Assembly (NCBI GenBank): GCA_024681795.1
Contig: JAILAD010000051.1
Location: forward strand, 62,001-126,000
Reading direction: 5' to 3'
DNA length: 64,000 nt
From: Lachnospiraceae bacterium
GTDB lineage: Bacteria; Bacillota; Clostridia; Lachnospirales; Lachnospiraceae
Shown here: positions 10,516 through 20,663 of the stretch, in pieces
Layout: the number at the start of each line of letters is the position of its first letter
How positions within the stretch are numbered: the stretch's first letter is position 1
The notes under the pieces: generated by a model
Seen by the model: the letters and a program-made list of their open reading frames with translations, nothing else
Told to the model about the DNA's origin: nothing
Databases searched by the model: none
Program-made: the position numbers and the translations under genes

Positions 10516-13128
10516 ATGAAAGAATTAATGATTATGTATCACCCGGTCAAGAAAGAGGTTCGCTTCCTGGCCAAAGCAAAAGGAGAATTTGTGGAAATCC
10601 CTTATGCTATGTGCCCGTGGCTGAATCAGTATGGTCCTGACAAGGGTGAATTTTTATTGCAGAATCATGGAAACAAATTCTTTGAGGACATTTGGGAGCA
10701 GTTCTTAAGAGATCAGGTCAGCATTACCTTTAAGGGAACTAAAATCGACTATGCCGATTTTGTCAAAAAAGTAAAAGAGTATAACAAAAGCAGCGGAGAA
10801 GAGCGGTTCATCATTGAAGATTTTGTTGAGCTTCCTTCCGTTGCGGAAATTTTCCAGAGCGTCAGTGAATTCTGCGATACCACACTGCAGATGCTTGGTG
10901 ACGAGCTTCAGAATTCCGATATCAAAGATTCTTATTTAAGAAGAAAAGCGGAGTTTGAGGAAAAGAAAGCGAAGTTAAACAATTCCGATGTTAATCTCTG
11001 TCTTGTCGGAACTTATTCATCCGGTAAATCCACATTTATCAATGCATTGATCGGCCGCAGAATTCTGCCGGAAAGCATCAATTCCGAGACCGCGAAGATG
11101 TTCCGTATTTCCAATGCACCGAAGCCTTCGGTAGCGTTCAAGATTAAGAAAGGCGGAAATCCGGAACATGAAATTTTAGCGACGATTACGTGGGATGAGG
11201 CAAAGAAGAAATTTGCATTCCATTCTGACGAACCCTGTGAATTCACGGAAGAGAAAGTAAACGGAGAAATCAATTCTTCGATTATGTTCCGTCTTCAGCA
11301 GCATGAGCAGTTATATCAGATTCTGAAGAAATTAAATGATATTCCGAACCATACGGATGCGGATAATGAGGAATTCGTGGACGGAATCATTGATGTTTAT
11401 TTCCCGATTCCTCTGGGGAAAAATATCAACTTTACATTCTACGATACCCCGGGTACCGATTCGAATTCCAACGAACATCTTCTTGTTCTTCAGAAAGCCC
11501 TGCAGCAGCAGACAAACTCCATTCTAATCGTTTTATACGAGCCGACCAAGATGGAAGGAACCGGTAACTCGATTCTGTATAACTTAATCGGCGACAGCAA
11601 TGACAAGAAGAACGATACAAAGGTTACGATTGACCTTGCACGTTCCCTGCATATCATTAACCAGTCCGATACCAAATCCTTGGAAGATTTAAAGGAACTT
11701 CGCAATAAGAAAGTGGAAGTTACCTTAAAGGAAACCGATAAGATTTATAACGAAGAAGCAGAACAGATTGATCTTGCAAAAGAGCGTTTGTTCTTCGTAT
11801 CCGCGAAAGCGGCATATATCGCAAAAGCCATCGGTAATAACGTGGATACCGAGGAAGAAAGAAGATGGCTTGCAAACCACAAAGGCGAAATCAACAATGA
11901 GCCGGTACAGGATCCGTTCCTTCGCGAGAATGCTCCGAAGCAGGAAGTGGAAACCGGTATGTATTTTAAACTGGACAAGCTTGCCAATTCCGAGAATGAA
12001 ACAAAGCAGTTAATCAAGGACTGCAACGCGGAATTAAAGAAATGCCAGAATCCGGAAGATACTTCCCTTTACCCGATTGTACAGCGTATCTACGTTAACT
12101 CCGGTATGTATGCAATCGAGAAGGAAATCATCCGCTACGCACAGAAATACGCACTGGCCGTTAAGGCAAAAGGTCTGTATGACGGAATTTCCAGCGTCGT
12201 TAATTTTATCCGTGAGGATTACGAAGTAATCGAGAATCAGGCCCGTCTCTCCAAAGAGGAGATTGAGCGCAATATCGATACCATGAAGAACAGCATGGTT
12301 CGTGACATTGACGCGGCATATGCGGATTATATGCAGAATATCACAACCGAGAGCCTGGTATTCCAGATTGACGATATCAACCAGCTTTATACGGTTATCG
12401 AAAACCGTAAAATCCAGGCCGGAAAGATTGCAGACAAGATGAAATGGATTGCAATCCGTCCGGAAGTTTTCGAAGAGAAGAACAACATTATCCGTAACGA
12501 ACTGAACCGTTATCTGGAAGAGATTGATAACAGTTACAAGAATAACCGCGGAAGAATTCTGCAGCAGCAGATTGATGAATTAAAGGGTATTATTATCCAG
12601 AAGATTACCGGATACAAGGGAATCGATGAGAACTTAATCCGCCGGATTACCAATGTTTCCGAAACCCAGATTCCGCCTTCATCCTTAAAGGCATTGAAGA
12701 TGGACGAGTATATCAATAAGCAGAAAGCGATTTTCATTTTCTCGACGAACAATAAAAAGAACTATAAGGCCGATGTTGAGCAGATGTTTGCCAATACGAC
12801 CAAAGTTCAGTTTGATGCATATATCAACGAGATTATGGAAGTTGCCAGAGATAAGACCACTGAACTGATTCAGGAATTCAAGAACAATATTGATTCCATT
12901 TCCAGTTCCCTGGAACTTCTGATTAAAGATGAGAGGCGTGCTTCCGAAGAGCAGTTAAAGGCGAAAACCGTACTTGATTTAGTCGGTAAGATGGATGACG
13001 AACTCAACAAGAAAATCTGGGGAGAAGAGGAAATCAAGCAGGCGGAAGACGTTATCCTTGGAAAGAAGGATGAGAAGAAAGAAGAGGATAAGGATGAAAA
13101 AAAGGAAGAGAAAAAGGATGACGAGTAA
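10516..13128 (+). CDS. Bacterial dynamin-like / dynamin-family GTPase with a novel-looking N-terminal domain and a highly charged C-terminus
   Basis: GTYSSGKST P-loop (11008-11034), DTPGTD G3 (11443-11460), helical C-terminal half, KKDEKKEEDKDEKKEEKKDDE tail. ATG at 10516 follows GGAGG (10505-10509); the ORF track begins at 10480. Confidence 0.8.
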   Translation: MKELMIMYHPVKKEVRFLAKAKGEFVEIPYAMCPWLNQYGPDKGEFLLQNHGNKFFEDIWEQFLRDQVSITFKGTKIDYADFVKKVKEYNKSSGEERFIIEDFVELPSVAEIFQSVSEFCDTTLQMLGDELQNSDIKDSYLRRKAEFEEKKAKLNNSDVNLCLVGTYSSGKSTFINALIGRRILPESINSETAKMFRISNAPKPSVAFKIKKGGNPEHEILATITWDEAKKKFAFHSDEPCEFTEEKVNGEINSSIMFRLQQHEQLYQILKKLNDIPNHTDADNEEFVDGIIDVYFPIPLGKNINFTFYDTPGTDSNSNEHLLVLQKALQQQTNSILIVLYEPTKMEGTGNSILYNLIGDSNDKKNDTKVTIDLARSLHIINQSDTKSLEDLKELRNKKVEVTLKETDKIYNEEAEQIDLAKERLFFVSAKAAYIAKAIGNNVDTEEERRWLANHKGEINNEPVQDPFLRENAPKQEVETGMYFKLDKLANSENETKQLIKDCNAELKKCQNPEDTSLYPIVQRIYVNSGMYAIEKEIIRYAQKYALAVKAKGLYDGISSVVNFIREDYEVIENQARLSKEEIERNIDTMKNSMVRDIDAAYADYMQNITTESLVFQIDDINQLYTVIENRKIQAGKIADKMKWIAIRPEVFEEKNNIIRNELNRYLEEIDNSYKNNRGRILQQQIDELKGIIIQKITGYKGIDENLIRRITNVSETQIPPSSLKALKMDEYINKQKAIFIFSTNNKKNYKADVEQMFANTTKVQFDAYINEIMEVARDKTTELIQEFKNNIDSISSSLELLIKDERRASEEQLKAKTVLDLVGKMDDELNKKIWGEEEIKQAEDVILGKKDEKKEEDKDEKKEEKKDDE

Positions 13129-14771
13129 TGAGTAAGAATTCTGACAAGAGTACTTCCAAAGGTACTTCTGGTTCATTAATTGAATTTCTTCGTGACGAAG
13201 AATTCTGGTACATCCTTTTAACATTTTATTTCTTTATCCGTAATGTATCCTATGTTTATTCCAAGCAGGGAATGCTTTTAAATTCCGATGCATCCGGTGA
13301 GATGATTCTTGCCGATCACTTAAACAAAGTCGGCGGATTTCTTTCCAAAGACTGGTTTTATTCATCGGAACTTCGAGTTTTAAACACACAGATTGTATAT
13401 AAGCTGGGACTTTTGTTTTTCCCACACAACTGGCATTTAGCCCGTACCTTTTCGGTCGGGCTATTTATGTTGCTTTTAATTGCGGCAGGCTGGTATTTAA
13501 TGTGGGTAATCGGAAAGAAAAAGAAGGGCTTTCTGGCAGCTGCAATTCTGATTTGTCCGTTCGGACAGTGGTATGCCTGGAATGTAATTTATAATTCCTA
13601 TTATGTTCCGCATATTGTAATTTCGTTTGTTTCCGTAGCAATGTTTATTCACCTGCTGAAAACGGATAAGAAGGCTTTAAGAATCGTTTTGACAGTGCTG
13701 TCTGTAGTTCTTGCGTTTGTTGCGGGACTTGGCGGTGTGCGTCAGCTTATGGTCTGCTATATTCCGCTCTGGATTGCTGTTGTAATTCTTTTCCTTTCGG
13801 AATTTTGGAAAAAAACGGATGCGGAAATGGAAAACAGTAAACGGGAAAACGGTAAAACGGGATTTGAGGGAAGCAGATTCTTTATGCCGGTTATTGCGAG
13901 CGGGATTTTAGCCGGAAGTTTTGCAGGCTATCTGGTAAATGAAAAGATACTGTCTCAGATTTTCAGCTTTAAAGATTATACCGAAACCATCTGGATGGAG
14001 TTTAATTTCGAAAATGTCAAAATAGTTCTGGAACAGCTTTGCAGACAGTTCGGTTGGATTCCGTATGTGAAGGTACTCGGATTTGAAGGCGTTGTGAATT
14101 TTATAAGCGTTGTTCTGATGATTGCGATGGTTGCGGCATTCATCATTCAGTGGAAGCGGTTTAAGAGGCTTTCAAAAGAAGAGAAGATTCTCCTTATGTA
14201 TACAACCATCGGTTCGGCTTTGATGCTTTTCCTGTTTGCTGAGACATGGGTTTATAATGAATCCTATTGGATTCCGATTCTTCCGTTTATGTTCCTGCCG
14301 TTGATTCTTTTAATCCGGGTTGAGGGAAAAGATATCAGGGGAATTCTGTTTTCGGGTGCGCTTATGCTGACGCTTTTCCTGATTGGTATTTCAACCGGAA
14401 AGCATCCGTTTATTATCGGTGTTCCGGGCGAGGAGCAGATTAAGAAAGTATCCTACTGGCTGGAAGAGCAGGATGAGTATACAAAGGGTATTGCGGCATT
14501 CTGGTCCGCTCCGGTGGTAACGGAACTTACGGACGGTAAGATAGAGATGTGGACAGTGGAAGATTATGAGCACCTGGAACCGTCTACCTGGCTTCAGGTG
14601 AAATCCCATATAAACCTTCCGGAAGGCAGGGTATTCGTGCTGATTCCCTGCAGTTCTGCAGATGCGGATCCGTATCGAAAGGAAGAACTGAAGGACAGGA
14701 TTATCTATAATGACGGCGAATACATTGTATACGGGCTTGAGAATTATATGGAGTATTTCGGAACTGAATAG
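13128..14771 (+). CDS. Polytopic membrane protein, glycosyltransferase-like, translationally coupled to the dynamin-like GTPase
   Basis: 547 aa, multiple TM segments; TAATG junction with the upstream CDS (1-bp overlap). Confidence 0.65.
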   Translation: MSKNSDKSTSKGTSGSLIEFLRDEEFWYILLTFYFFIRNVSYVYSKQGMLLNSDASGEMILADHLNKVGGFLSKDWFYSSELRVLNTQIVYKLGLLFFPHNWHLARTFSVGLFMLLLIAAGWYLMWVIGKKKKGFLAAAILICPFGQWYAWNVIYNSYYVPHIVISFVSVAMFIHLLKTDKKALRIVLTVLSVVLAFVAGLGGVRQLMVCYIPLWIAVVILFLSEFWKKTDAEMENSKRENGKTGFEGSRFFMPVIASGILAGSFAGYLVNEKILSQIFSFKDYTETIWMEFNFENVKIVLEQLCRQFGWIPYVKVLGFEGVVNFISVVLMIAMVAAFIIQWKRFKRLSKEEKILLMYTTIGSALMLFLFAETWVYNESYWIPILPFMFLPLILLIRVEGKDIRGILFSGALMLTLFLIGISTGKHPFIIGVPGEEQIKKVSYWLEEQDEYTKGIAAFWSAPVVTELTDGKIEMWTVEDYEHLEPSTWLQVKSHINLPEGRVFVLIPCSSADADPYRKEELKDRIIYNDGEYIVYGLENYMEYFGTE

Positions 14772-14837
14772 AACCGGTTGTGTCCGCTGATTTTTCCTTT
14801 TTTGAAGAGATTATCACAGACTAAATATTGAATAAAA

Positions 14838-14870
14838 AACCCTGCGGAATATCCTCCGCAGGGTTCTTTT
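14838..14870. terminator. Rho-independent terminator between convergent genes
   Basis: AACCCTGCGGA-atatcc-TCCGCAGGGTT, 11-bp perfect stem, T-rich flank on + strand and A-run on the other side. Confidence 0.9.
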
Positions 14871-14900
14871 TATTTGTTATGTTTTGCTGTTGAAACCGGA

Positions 14901-17900
14901 TTAGCTGTAGAGCTGTACCAGTTTAAGCAGATGCTGATATCTCTCGTTTGCAACCTTTTCGGATTCTGCGAAGAGTTTTTCAGCTCTTTCAGGGAACGGC
15001 TTAACAAGTCTGGTGTATCTGGATTCGTTGTTTAAGAATTCCTGATAGCTTCCGTCACCTTCCTTGGAGGTAAGAGTGAACGGATTCTTTCCTTCTGCCT
15101 TAAGTGCAGGGTTGAAGGAGAAGAGGTTCCAGTAACCTGCTTTAACAGCCTTCTTCATTTCATCCTGGCAGTGATTCATACCGCCCTTAGCGATACCGTG
15201 AAGTTCGCAGGGAGCGTAGCCGATGATTAAGGAAGGTCCGTTGTATGCTTCTGCCTCGGCGATAGCCTTAACAGCCTGTGCGGGATTTGCACCAAGTGCA
15301 ATCTGTGCAACATATACATAGCCGTAGCTCATTGCGATTTCAGCAAGGCTCTTCTTGGAGATTTCCTTACCTGCTGCAGCGAACTGGCAAACCTCACCGA
15401 TGTTGGAAGCCTTGGAAGCCTGTCCACCGGTATTGGAGTACATTTCGGTATCGAATACCATTACATTTACGTTCTCACCGGAAGCAAGGACATGATCAAG
15501 TCCGCCGAAGCCGATATCATATGCCCAGCCGTCACCACCGAAGATCCAGATGGATTTCTTGGAGAGGTAATCCTTCTTTGCAAGGATTTCCTTAGCTGCT
15601 TCGGAGCCGTTTGCTTCAAGTGCTGCAATAAGTGCATCGGTAGGAGCAACGTTCTCGTTGGTGGAATCCTTGGTAGCAAGATATGCATCGATTGCAGGAG
15701 CAAGGGAAGCATCAGATTTAAGTTCTTCCAGTTTAGCGATTAACTGGTCACGAATTACTTTCTGTCCGAGATACATACCGAAACCGTGCTCAGCGTTATC
15801 CTCGAATAAGGAGTTGGACCAAGCGGGTCCCTTTAAGGAATCCTTGTTAACGGTGTAAGGTGATGTAGCAGCAGGACCGCCCCAGATAGAAGAGCATCCG
15901 GTTGCATTGGAGATGAACATATGCTCACCGAAGAGCTGGGTAATCAGTCTTGCATAAGAGGTCTCGGCACATCCTGCACAGGATCCGGAGAACTCAAGCA
16001 GCGGCTGATTGTACTGGGAGTTAATCGGGGTAATTCCGTTAGCAAGTGCAGGTTTCAGTTCCTTCTTGCCAACGTTTGCTACTAAGTAGTCAAATACAGG
16101 CTGCTCAGCTGCCTGGGATTCCTGAGGAACCATCTTGAGTGCTTCGTTAGCCTTAGGACAAACGGTTACGCACTCGCCGCATCCCATACAGTCAAGAGGA
16201 GATACGGTCATGGTGTACTTCATGGAAGCATCAGCTGCGTGTTTGGAATCAGCAAGCTTGATGTTGGAAGGAGCAGCAGCAACTTCATCTGCATTTAAGA
16301 TGAAAGGACGAATGGTAGCATGGGAGCATACAAATGCACAGCTGTTACACTGTAAGCATGCTTCAGCGTTCCACTCGGGAACCATAACTGCGGTACCGCG
16401 CTTCTCGTATGCGGAAGCACCGGTTTCGAACTGTCCGTCAGCGTTGTCCTTGAATGCGGAAACAGGAAGGCTGTAACCATCCATTAAGCCAATCGGATCA
16501 AGGAGTTCGTTAACCATCTTAACGGTTGCGGGACGACCTGCACGATTGATTTCCTTCTTCTCGTCAACTGCATCAGCCCAGTCAGCAGGAACTTCTACTT
16601 TGTGGATTGCGTCAACGCCGGCGTCAATTGCTTTGTAGTTCATTTCAACAACTGCATCACCCTTCTTGGAGTAGGACTTCTTAGCAGCAGCCTTCATGAA
16701 TTCGATAGCCTGATCGATCGGCATAACGTTTGCAAGTTTAAAGAATGCGGACTGCAGAATCGTGTTGGTTCTCTTGCCCATTCCGATTTCAATAGCCTTG
16801 TCAATAGCGTTGATGGTATAAAGCTGAATGTTATTCTTTGCAATATATCTCTTTGCTTCTGCAGGCATGTGATTATTTAATTCTTCATCGGACCACTGGC
16901 AGTTGATCATAAAGATTCCGCCCGGCTTAACGTCCTGAACCATCTTGTATCCCTTTACTACGTAAGAAGGATTGTGGCATGCAACGAAGTCAGCCTGGTT
17001 GATGTAGTACGGGCTTCTGATCGGCTTGTCACCGAAACGTAAGTGGGAGATGGTGATACCACCGGTCTTCTTGGAGTCATACTGGAAGTATGCCTGGATG
17101 TATTTATCGGTATGGTCACCGATAATCTTGGTGGAGTTCTTGTTAGCACCTACGGTACCGTCACCGCCGAGACCCCAGAACTTGCATTCTACGGTTCCTT
17201 CTGCGGAAGTGATGGGAGCGGGTTTTACTTCAGGTAAGGAAAGATTGGTAACGTCATCCACGATACCGATGGTGAAACGGCTCTTCGGAGCGTCCTTCTC
17301 AAGTTCGGTATAAATAGCGAAAATGGAAGAAGGAGCGGTATCCTTGGAACCTAAACCGTAACGGCCTGCGGTAAGGATGATGTCGTTAAGGCCTGCTTCA
17401 CGAAGTGTGGTGGCAACATCAAGGTAAAGAGGCTCACCGAGGGATCCGGGCTCTTTGGTTCTGTCAAGAACAGCAACCTTTTTAGCGGTCTTCGGAAGCA
17501 CTTTAAGGAGTGCGGAAGAAACCCAGGGTCTGTAAAGACGAACCTTGATTAAGCCGACTTTCTCACCCTTAGCGGTTAAGTAATCGATTACTTCCTCTGC
17601 AACATCACATACGGAACCCATAGCGATGATGACACGGTCAGCATCCTCTGCACCGTAGTAGTTGAATAAGTCGTAATTGGTGCCGAGCTTCTCGTTTACT
17701 TTTTTCATGTATTTTTCAACAACCGCGGGAAGTGCATCATAAACGGAGTTGCATGCTTCACGATGCTGGAAGAATACGTCGTCGTTTTCGTGAGAACCTC
17801 TCATGGTCGGATGCTCGGGATTCAGTGCATGAGCACGGAAAGCAGCAACAGCATCCATGTTGGTCATTTCTTTTAAGTCTTCATAATCCCAGATTTCGAT

Positions 17901-18446
17901 TTTCTGAATTTCGTGGGAGGTACGGAAACCGTCGAAGAAGTTTAAGAAAGGAACCTTGCCGTCGATTGCGGAAAGATGAGCAACCGGGCTTAAGTCCATA
18001 ACTTCCTGGGGATTGGATTCAGCCATCATGGCGAAACCGGTCTGACGGCATGCGTAAACGTCACTGTGGTCACCGAAGATGTTCAGGGACTGGGTAGCAA
18101 CGCAACGTGCGGAAACGTCGAATACGCAGGGAAGCTGCTCTGCAGCAATCTTGTACATATTCGGGATCATCAGAAGAAGACCCTGGGAAGCGGTAAAAGT
18201 AGTTGTGATAGCACCTGCTGCCAGAGAGCCGTGCACGGTTCCTGCTGCACCTGCTTCAGACTGCATCTCGGTAACTTTTACGGTGTTGCCGAAGATGTTC
18301 TTTCTTCCCTCAGCAGACCACTGATCAACGTAGTCAGCCATAGGAGAAGAAGGGGTGATGGGATAAATACCGGCTACTTCAGTAAACGCATAAGCTACAT
18401 GAGCCGCAGCGGTATTACCATCCATTGACTGTTTTTGTCTAGACAT
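14901..18446 (-). CDS. nifJ: Pyruvate:ferredoxin (flavodoxin) oxidoreductase
   Basis: About 1181-aa single-chain PFOR: MDGNTAAAHVAYAFTEVAGIYPITPSSPMA, two 4Fe-4S motifs (CLQCNSCAFVCSHA, CMGCGECVTVCPKA), TPP motif GGDGWAYDIGFGGLDHVLASGENVNVMVFDTEMYSNTGGQ. ORF track starts 18452 (TTG); ATG at 18446 has SD GGAGG at the correct spacing. Confidence 0.97.
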   Translation of the reverse strand: MSRQKQSMDGNTAAAHVAYAFTEVAGIYPITPSSPMADYVDQWSAEGRKNIFGNTVKVTEMQSEAGAAGTVHGSLAAGAITTTFTASQGLLLMIPNMYKIAAEQLPCVFDVSARCVATQSLNIFGDHSDVYACRQTGFAMMAESNPQEVMDLSPVAHLSAIDGKVPFLNFFDGFRTSHEIQKIEIWDYEDLKEMTNMDAVAAFRAHALNPEHPTMRGSHENDDVFFQHREACNSVYDALPAVVEKYMKKVNEKLGTNYDLFNYYGAEDADRVIIAMGSVCDVAEEVIDYLTAKGEKVGLIKVRLYRPWVSSALLKVLPKTAKKVAVLDRTKEPGSLGEPLYLDVATTLREAGLNDIILTAGRYGLGSKDTAPSSIFAIYTELEKDAPKSRFTIGIVDDVTNLSLPEVKPAPITSAEGTVECKFWGLGGDGTVGANKNSTKIIGDHTDKYIQAYFQYDSKKTGGITISHLRFGDKPIRSPYYINQADFVACHNPSYVVKGYKMVQDVKPGGIFMINCQWSDEELNNHMPAEAKRYIAKNNIQLYTINAIDKAIEIGMGKRTNTILQSAFFKLANVMPIDQAIEFMKAAAKKSYSKKGDAVVEMNYKAIDAGVDAIHKVEVPADWADAVDEKKEINRAGRPATVKMVNELLDPIGLMDGYSLPVSAFKDNADGQFETGASAYEKRGTAVMVPEWNAEACLQCNSCAFVCSHATIRPFILNADEVAAAPSNIKLADSKHAADASMKYTMTVSPLDCMGCGECVTVCPKANEALKMVPQESQAAEQPVFDYLVANVGKKELKPALANGITPINSQYNQPLLEFSGSCAGCAETSYARLITQLFGEHMFISNATGCSSIWGGPAATSPYTVNKDSLKGPAWSNSLFEDNAEHGFGMYLGQKVIRDQLIAKLEELKSDASLAPAIDAYLATKDSTNENVAPTDALIAALEANGSEAAKEILAKKDYLSKKSIWIFGGDGWAYDIGFGGLDHVLASGENVNVMVFDTEMYSNTGGQASKASNIGEVCQFAAAGKEISKKSLAEIAMSYGYVYVAQIALGANPAQAVKAIAEAEAYNGPSLIIGYAPCELHGIAKGGMNHCQDEMKKAVKAGYWNLFSFNPALKAEGKNPFTLTSKEGDGSYQEFLNNESRYTRLVKPFPERAEKLFAESEKVANERYQHLLKLVQLYS

Positions 18447-18502
18447 AGTCAAAAGTCCTCCTTAATATATATTTAGTTAATACGAAACGTCTTAACATTC
18501 CC

Positions 18503-18531
18503 ATTATATAGGAAATTATTTTTTTTGTAAA
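18503..18531 (-). promoter_or_regulatory. Candidate nifJ promoter
   Basis: On the minus strand TTTACA (18531-18526), 17-bp spacer, TATAAT (18508-18503). Confidence 0.7.
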
Positions 18532-18616
18532 TGCGAACGGAATTGAAAAAATGTTGATTTTACGGGATTTTTTGACTGTTCATAAAAAATTCATTTTGTA
18601 AATTTGTTACATTTTA

Positions 18617-18630
18617 TGAAAACGCTTACA
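18617..18630. promoter_or_regulatory. Candidate cre (CcpA) operator
   Basis: TGAAAACGCTTACA fits the cre consensus TGWAANCGNTNWCA at every specified position; lies in the divergent nifJ/GNAT intergenic region. Confidence 0.65.
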
Positions 18631-18769
18631 TTTTGCGCTCTTTTGATAAAACGGCAAACGGAACAGGAACGGTCCGTAAAAAATGTGATATAATATAAAA
18701 GGACGCCGCAGTATCGGGAGTTCATTACGGAAACGGCAAAACACGAACGGAACGGGATTTTGAAACAAT

Positions 18770-19252
18770 ATGAAAATCAGAGAATTACAACCGGATGAAT
18801 ATGAAGTGCTGGAAGATTTTTTATACGAGGCGATTTTTGTTCCGGAAGGAGTTACGCCTCCGTCCAGAGAGATTCTTGAAAAACCGGAACTGAGGCTTTA
18901 TATCGACTGCTTCGGTTTTCTGGAAGGGGATAACTGTCTGGTTGCGGAAGAAGACGGAAAAATCGTCGGCGCCTGCTGGACACGGATTATGGAAGATTAC
19001 GGTCACGTTGACAATTACACACCTTCTTTTGCAATTTCGCTTTATCCGGAATACCGCGGCAGGGGAATCGGTACGAAACTGATGACGGAAATGCTGAAAA
19101 TTTTAAAAAAACAGGGATACGAGAAAGCATCCCTTGCCGTTCAGAAATCAAATTATGCGGTAAAAATGTACAGAAAAACCGGTTTTGAAATTGTGGATGA
19201 AAATGAAGAAGAATATATTATGGTTTGCGGAATTCAGGGGACAACGACATGA
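18770..19252 (+). CDS. GNAT-family N-acetyltransferase
   Basis: ISLYPEYRGRGIGTKLMTEML acetyl-CoA loop, NYAVKMYRKTGFEIVDENEEEYIM. Confidence 0.9.
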   Translation: MKIRELQPDEYEVLEDFLYEAIFVPEGVTPPSREILEKPELRLYIDCFGFLEGDNCLVAEEDGKIVGACWTRIMEDYGHVDNYTPSFAISLYPEYRGRGIGTKLMTEMLKILKKQGYEKASLAVQKSNYAVKMYRKTGFEIVDENEEEYIMVCGIQGTTT

Positions 19253-19896
19253 ATATAGCCGATATAAACAAGCTTGCCGGGGCACAGGGTGTTCGCGTTT
19301 CGGGAAAAGCGGAAAGGGTAGTTTATACGTTTGAATATACTTTTCCTTACAGACAAACCCATACGCATTTGTCCGGAATTACCCTGATTTATCCGAAGAA
19401 ATCCTCTTCCAAAGAGCAGCAGCAGTCCTGCCTTGTGAGACTGAAGTATGCTGCTTCATACGAACGTCGGGACAAATATGACCGGTGGGCTTCATTTTAT
19501 ATGGATTCCGTTCCCGAAGCATTCGGACTGATTTATGTGTTTTTAATGTATCCGGACAGAATCCGTTATGAACTGGTAAAAGGAAAAGAAAAGAGAAATC
19601 TTACGGAAAAGGAATTTGCGTCACTCGGAAAAAAGGGTTACGGAGAAATGAGTCCGGTCCTGCCTTCTTTAATGAATTCTTTATTTAAATTGCTGGTGGC
19701 ACTTTTAGAACTGGTTCTTGCTCCCATCGAGGCCGTATTTAAAAACGGTAATTATATGCGGATCAATAACAGGAGAAAGTGGGAATATATTGCGGTACCG
19801 GGGGAAAAGGAATATACGCTGATCAGAAGATACTGCGGCGGGGCCCATAAGAGACAGACCAGGAAAGAACCGTGGATGCAGCTGGAAGATCTCTGA
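19249..19896 (+). CDS. Hypothetical protein, translationally coupled to the GNAT gene
   Basis: ATGA overlap (ATG 19249, upstream TGA 19250-19252); ORF track starts 19225. No family recognised. Confidence 0.6.
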   Translation: MNIADINKLAGAQGVRVSGKAERVVYTFEYTFPYRQTHTHLSGITLIYPKKSSSKEQQQSCLVRLKYAASYERRDKYDRWASFYMDSVPEAFGLIYVFLMYPDRIRYELVKGKEKRNLTEKEFASLGKKGYGEMSPVLPSLMNSLFKLLVALLELVLAPIEAVFKNGNYMRINNRRKWEYIAVPGEKEYTLIRRYCGGAHKRQTRKEPWMQLEDL

Positions 19897-19914
19897 AAAC
19901 AAAGAGATTTTTTT
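19889..19914 (+). terminator. Weak putative terminator
   Basis: ATCTCT...AGAGAT followed by TTTTTTT; overlaps the stop codon of the upstream CDS. Confidence 0.4.
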
Positions 19915-19917
19915 AAA

Positions 19918-20646
19918 TCAGATTCCGGTTACGGGGCGGGTGAGAGCGGCAAGGACTGCCTGTACGGAGTTTTCTTCCGCAAGAATCGTATTTACCGGTT
20001 CGTTGATTAAGTCAATCTGATGGGCATCGGAATCGGTAATGACATTGCATTTTTTTAATATGGGATTGGCATTCACAATTTCGTGAAGCCTTCCCATATT
20101 TTTTAATTCAAAGCATTTGAATTTGGAATCGGGCGGTACGAAACCGAGGTTGGCAATCAGGGAAAACGTGCTTTTTTCGATATGTGCGGGAATCATGACA
20201 CCGTGAAACCGCTCAAGAAGGTCGTAAACGGCATCAAAAGAAATATCCGTTGCGGAAATAAGCAGAGTATCGAAAGTTCCGCAGGGTTCATCGTTTTCAT
20301 CAATGATAATCTGGTTGCCCCATTTGTCGGGCTTGTTCGGAATGGGCAAAATGCGTGGCTCCACATAGGCATCAAAAGCAAGCGCATCTTCAAGCGTCGG
20401 AAAAAGGCATACCACATGAACTTCCTCGGCGGTGGTAAGTTCCATGCCGGGAATCGCGGTGATGCCGAAGTCTTTTGCGATTTTTAAAAATGCGGGGCAG
20501 TTTTTGCAGGTATTGTGATCGGTCAGTGCAATTACCTGAAGCCCTTTTACAACTGCCATTCCGACAATGTTTCCGGGCGTTGATTCATCATCGCCGCAGG
20601 GAGAGAGACAGGAGTGCAGATGTAAATCATAGTAGAGTTGCTGCAT
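19918..20646 (-). CDS. PHP-domain metal-dependent phosphoesterase
   Basis: YYDLHLHSCLSPCGDDESTPGNIVGMAVVKGLQVIALTDHNTCKN (HxH, DHN motifs), VITDSDAHQIDLI. Confidence 0.9.
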   Translation of the reverse strand: MQQLYYDLHLHSCLSPCGDDESTPGNIVGMAVVKGLQVIALTDHNTCKNCPAFLKIAKDFGITAIPGMELTTAEEVHVVCLFPTLEDALAFDAYVEPRILPIPNKPDKWGNQIIIDENDEPCGTFDTLLISATDISFDAVYDLLERFHGVMIPAHIEKSTFSLIANLGFVPPDSKFKCFELKNMGRLHEIVNANPILKKCNVITDSDAHQIDLINEPVNTILAEENSVQAVLAALTRPVTGI

Positions 20647-20663
20647 GATTTTCCTCTGAAATA

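Noticed and set aside
18474-18497. Rex-like site upstream of nifJ (TTAGTTAA...TTAACATT)
   Set aside because: Half-sites are about 11 bp apart rather than 4 bp, so the spacing does not fit Rex
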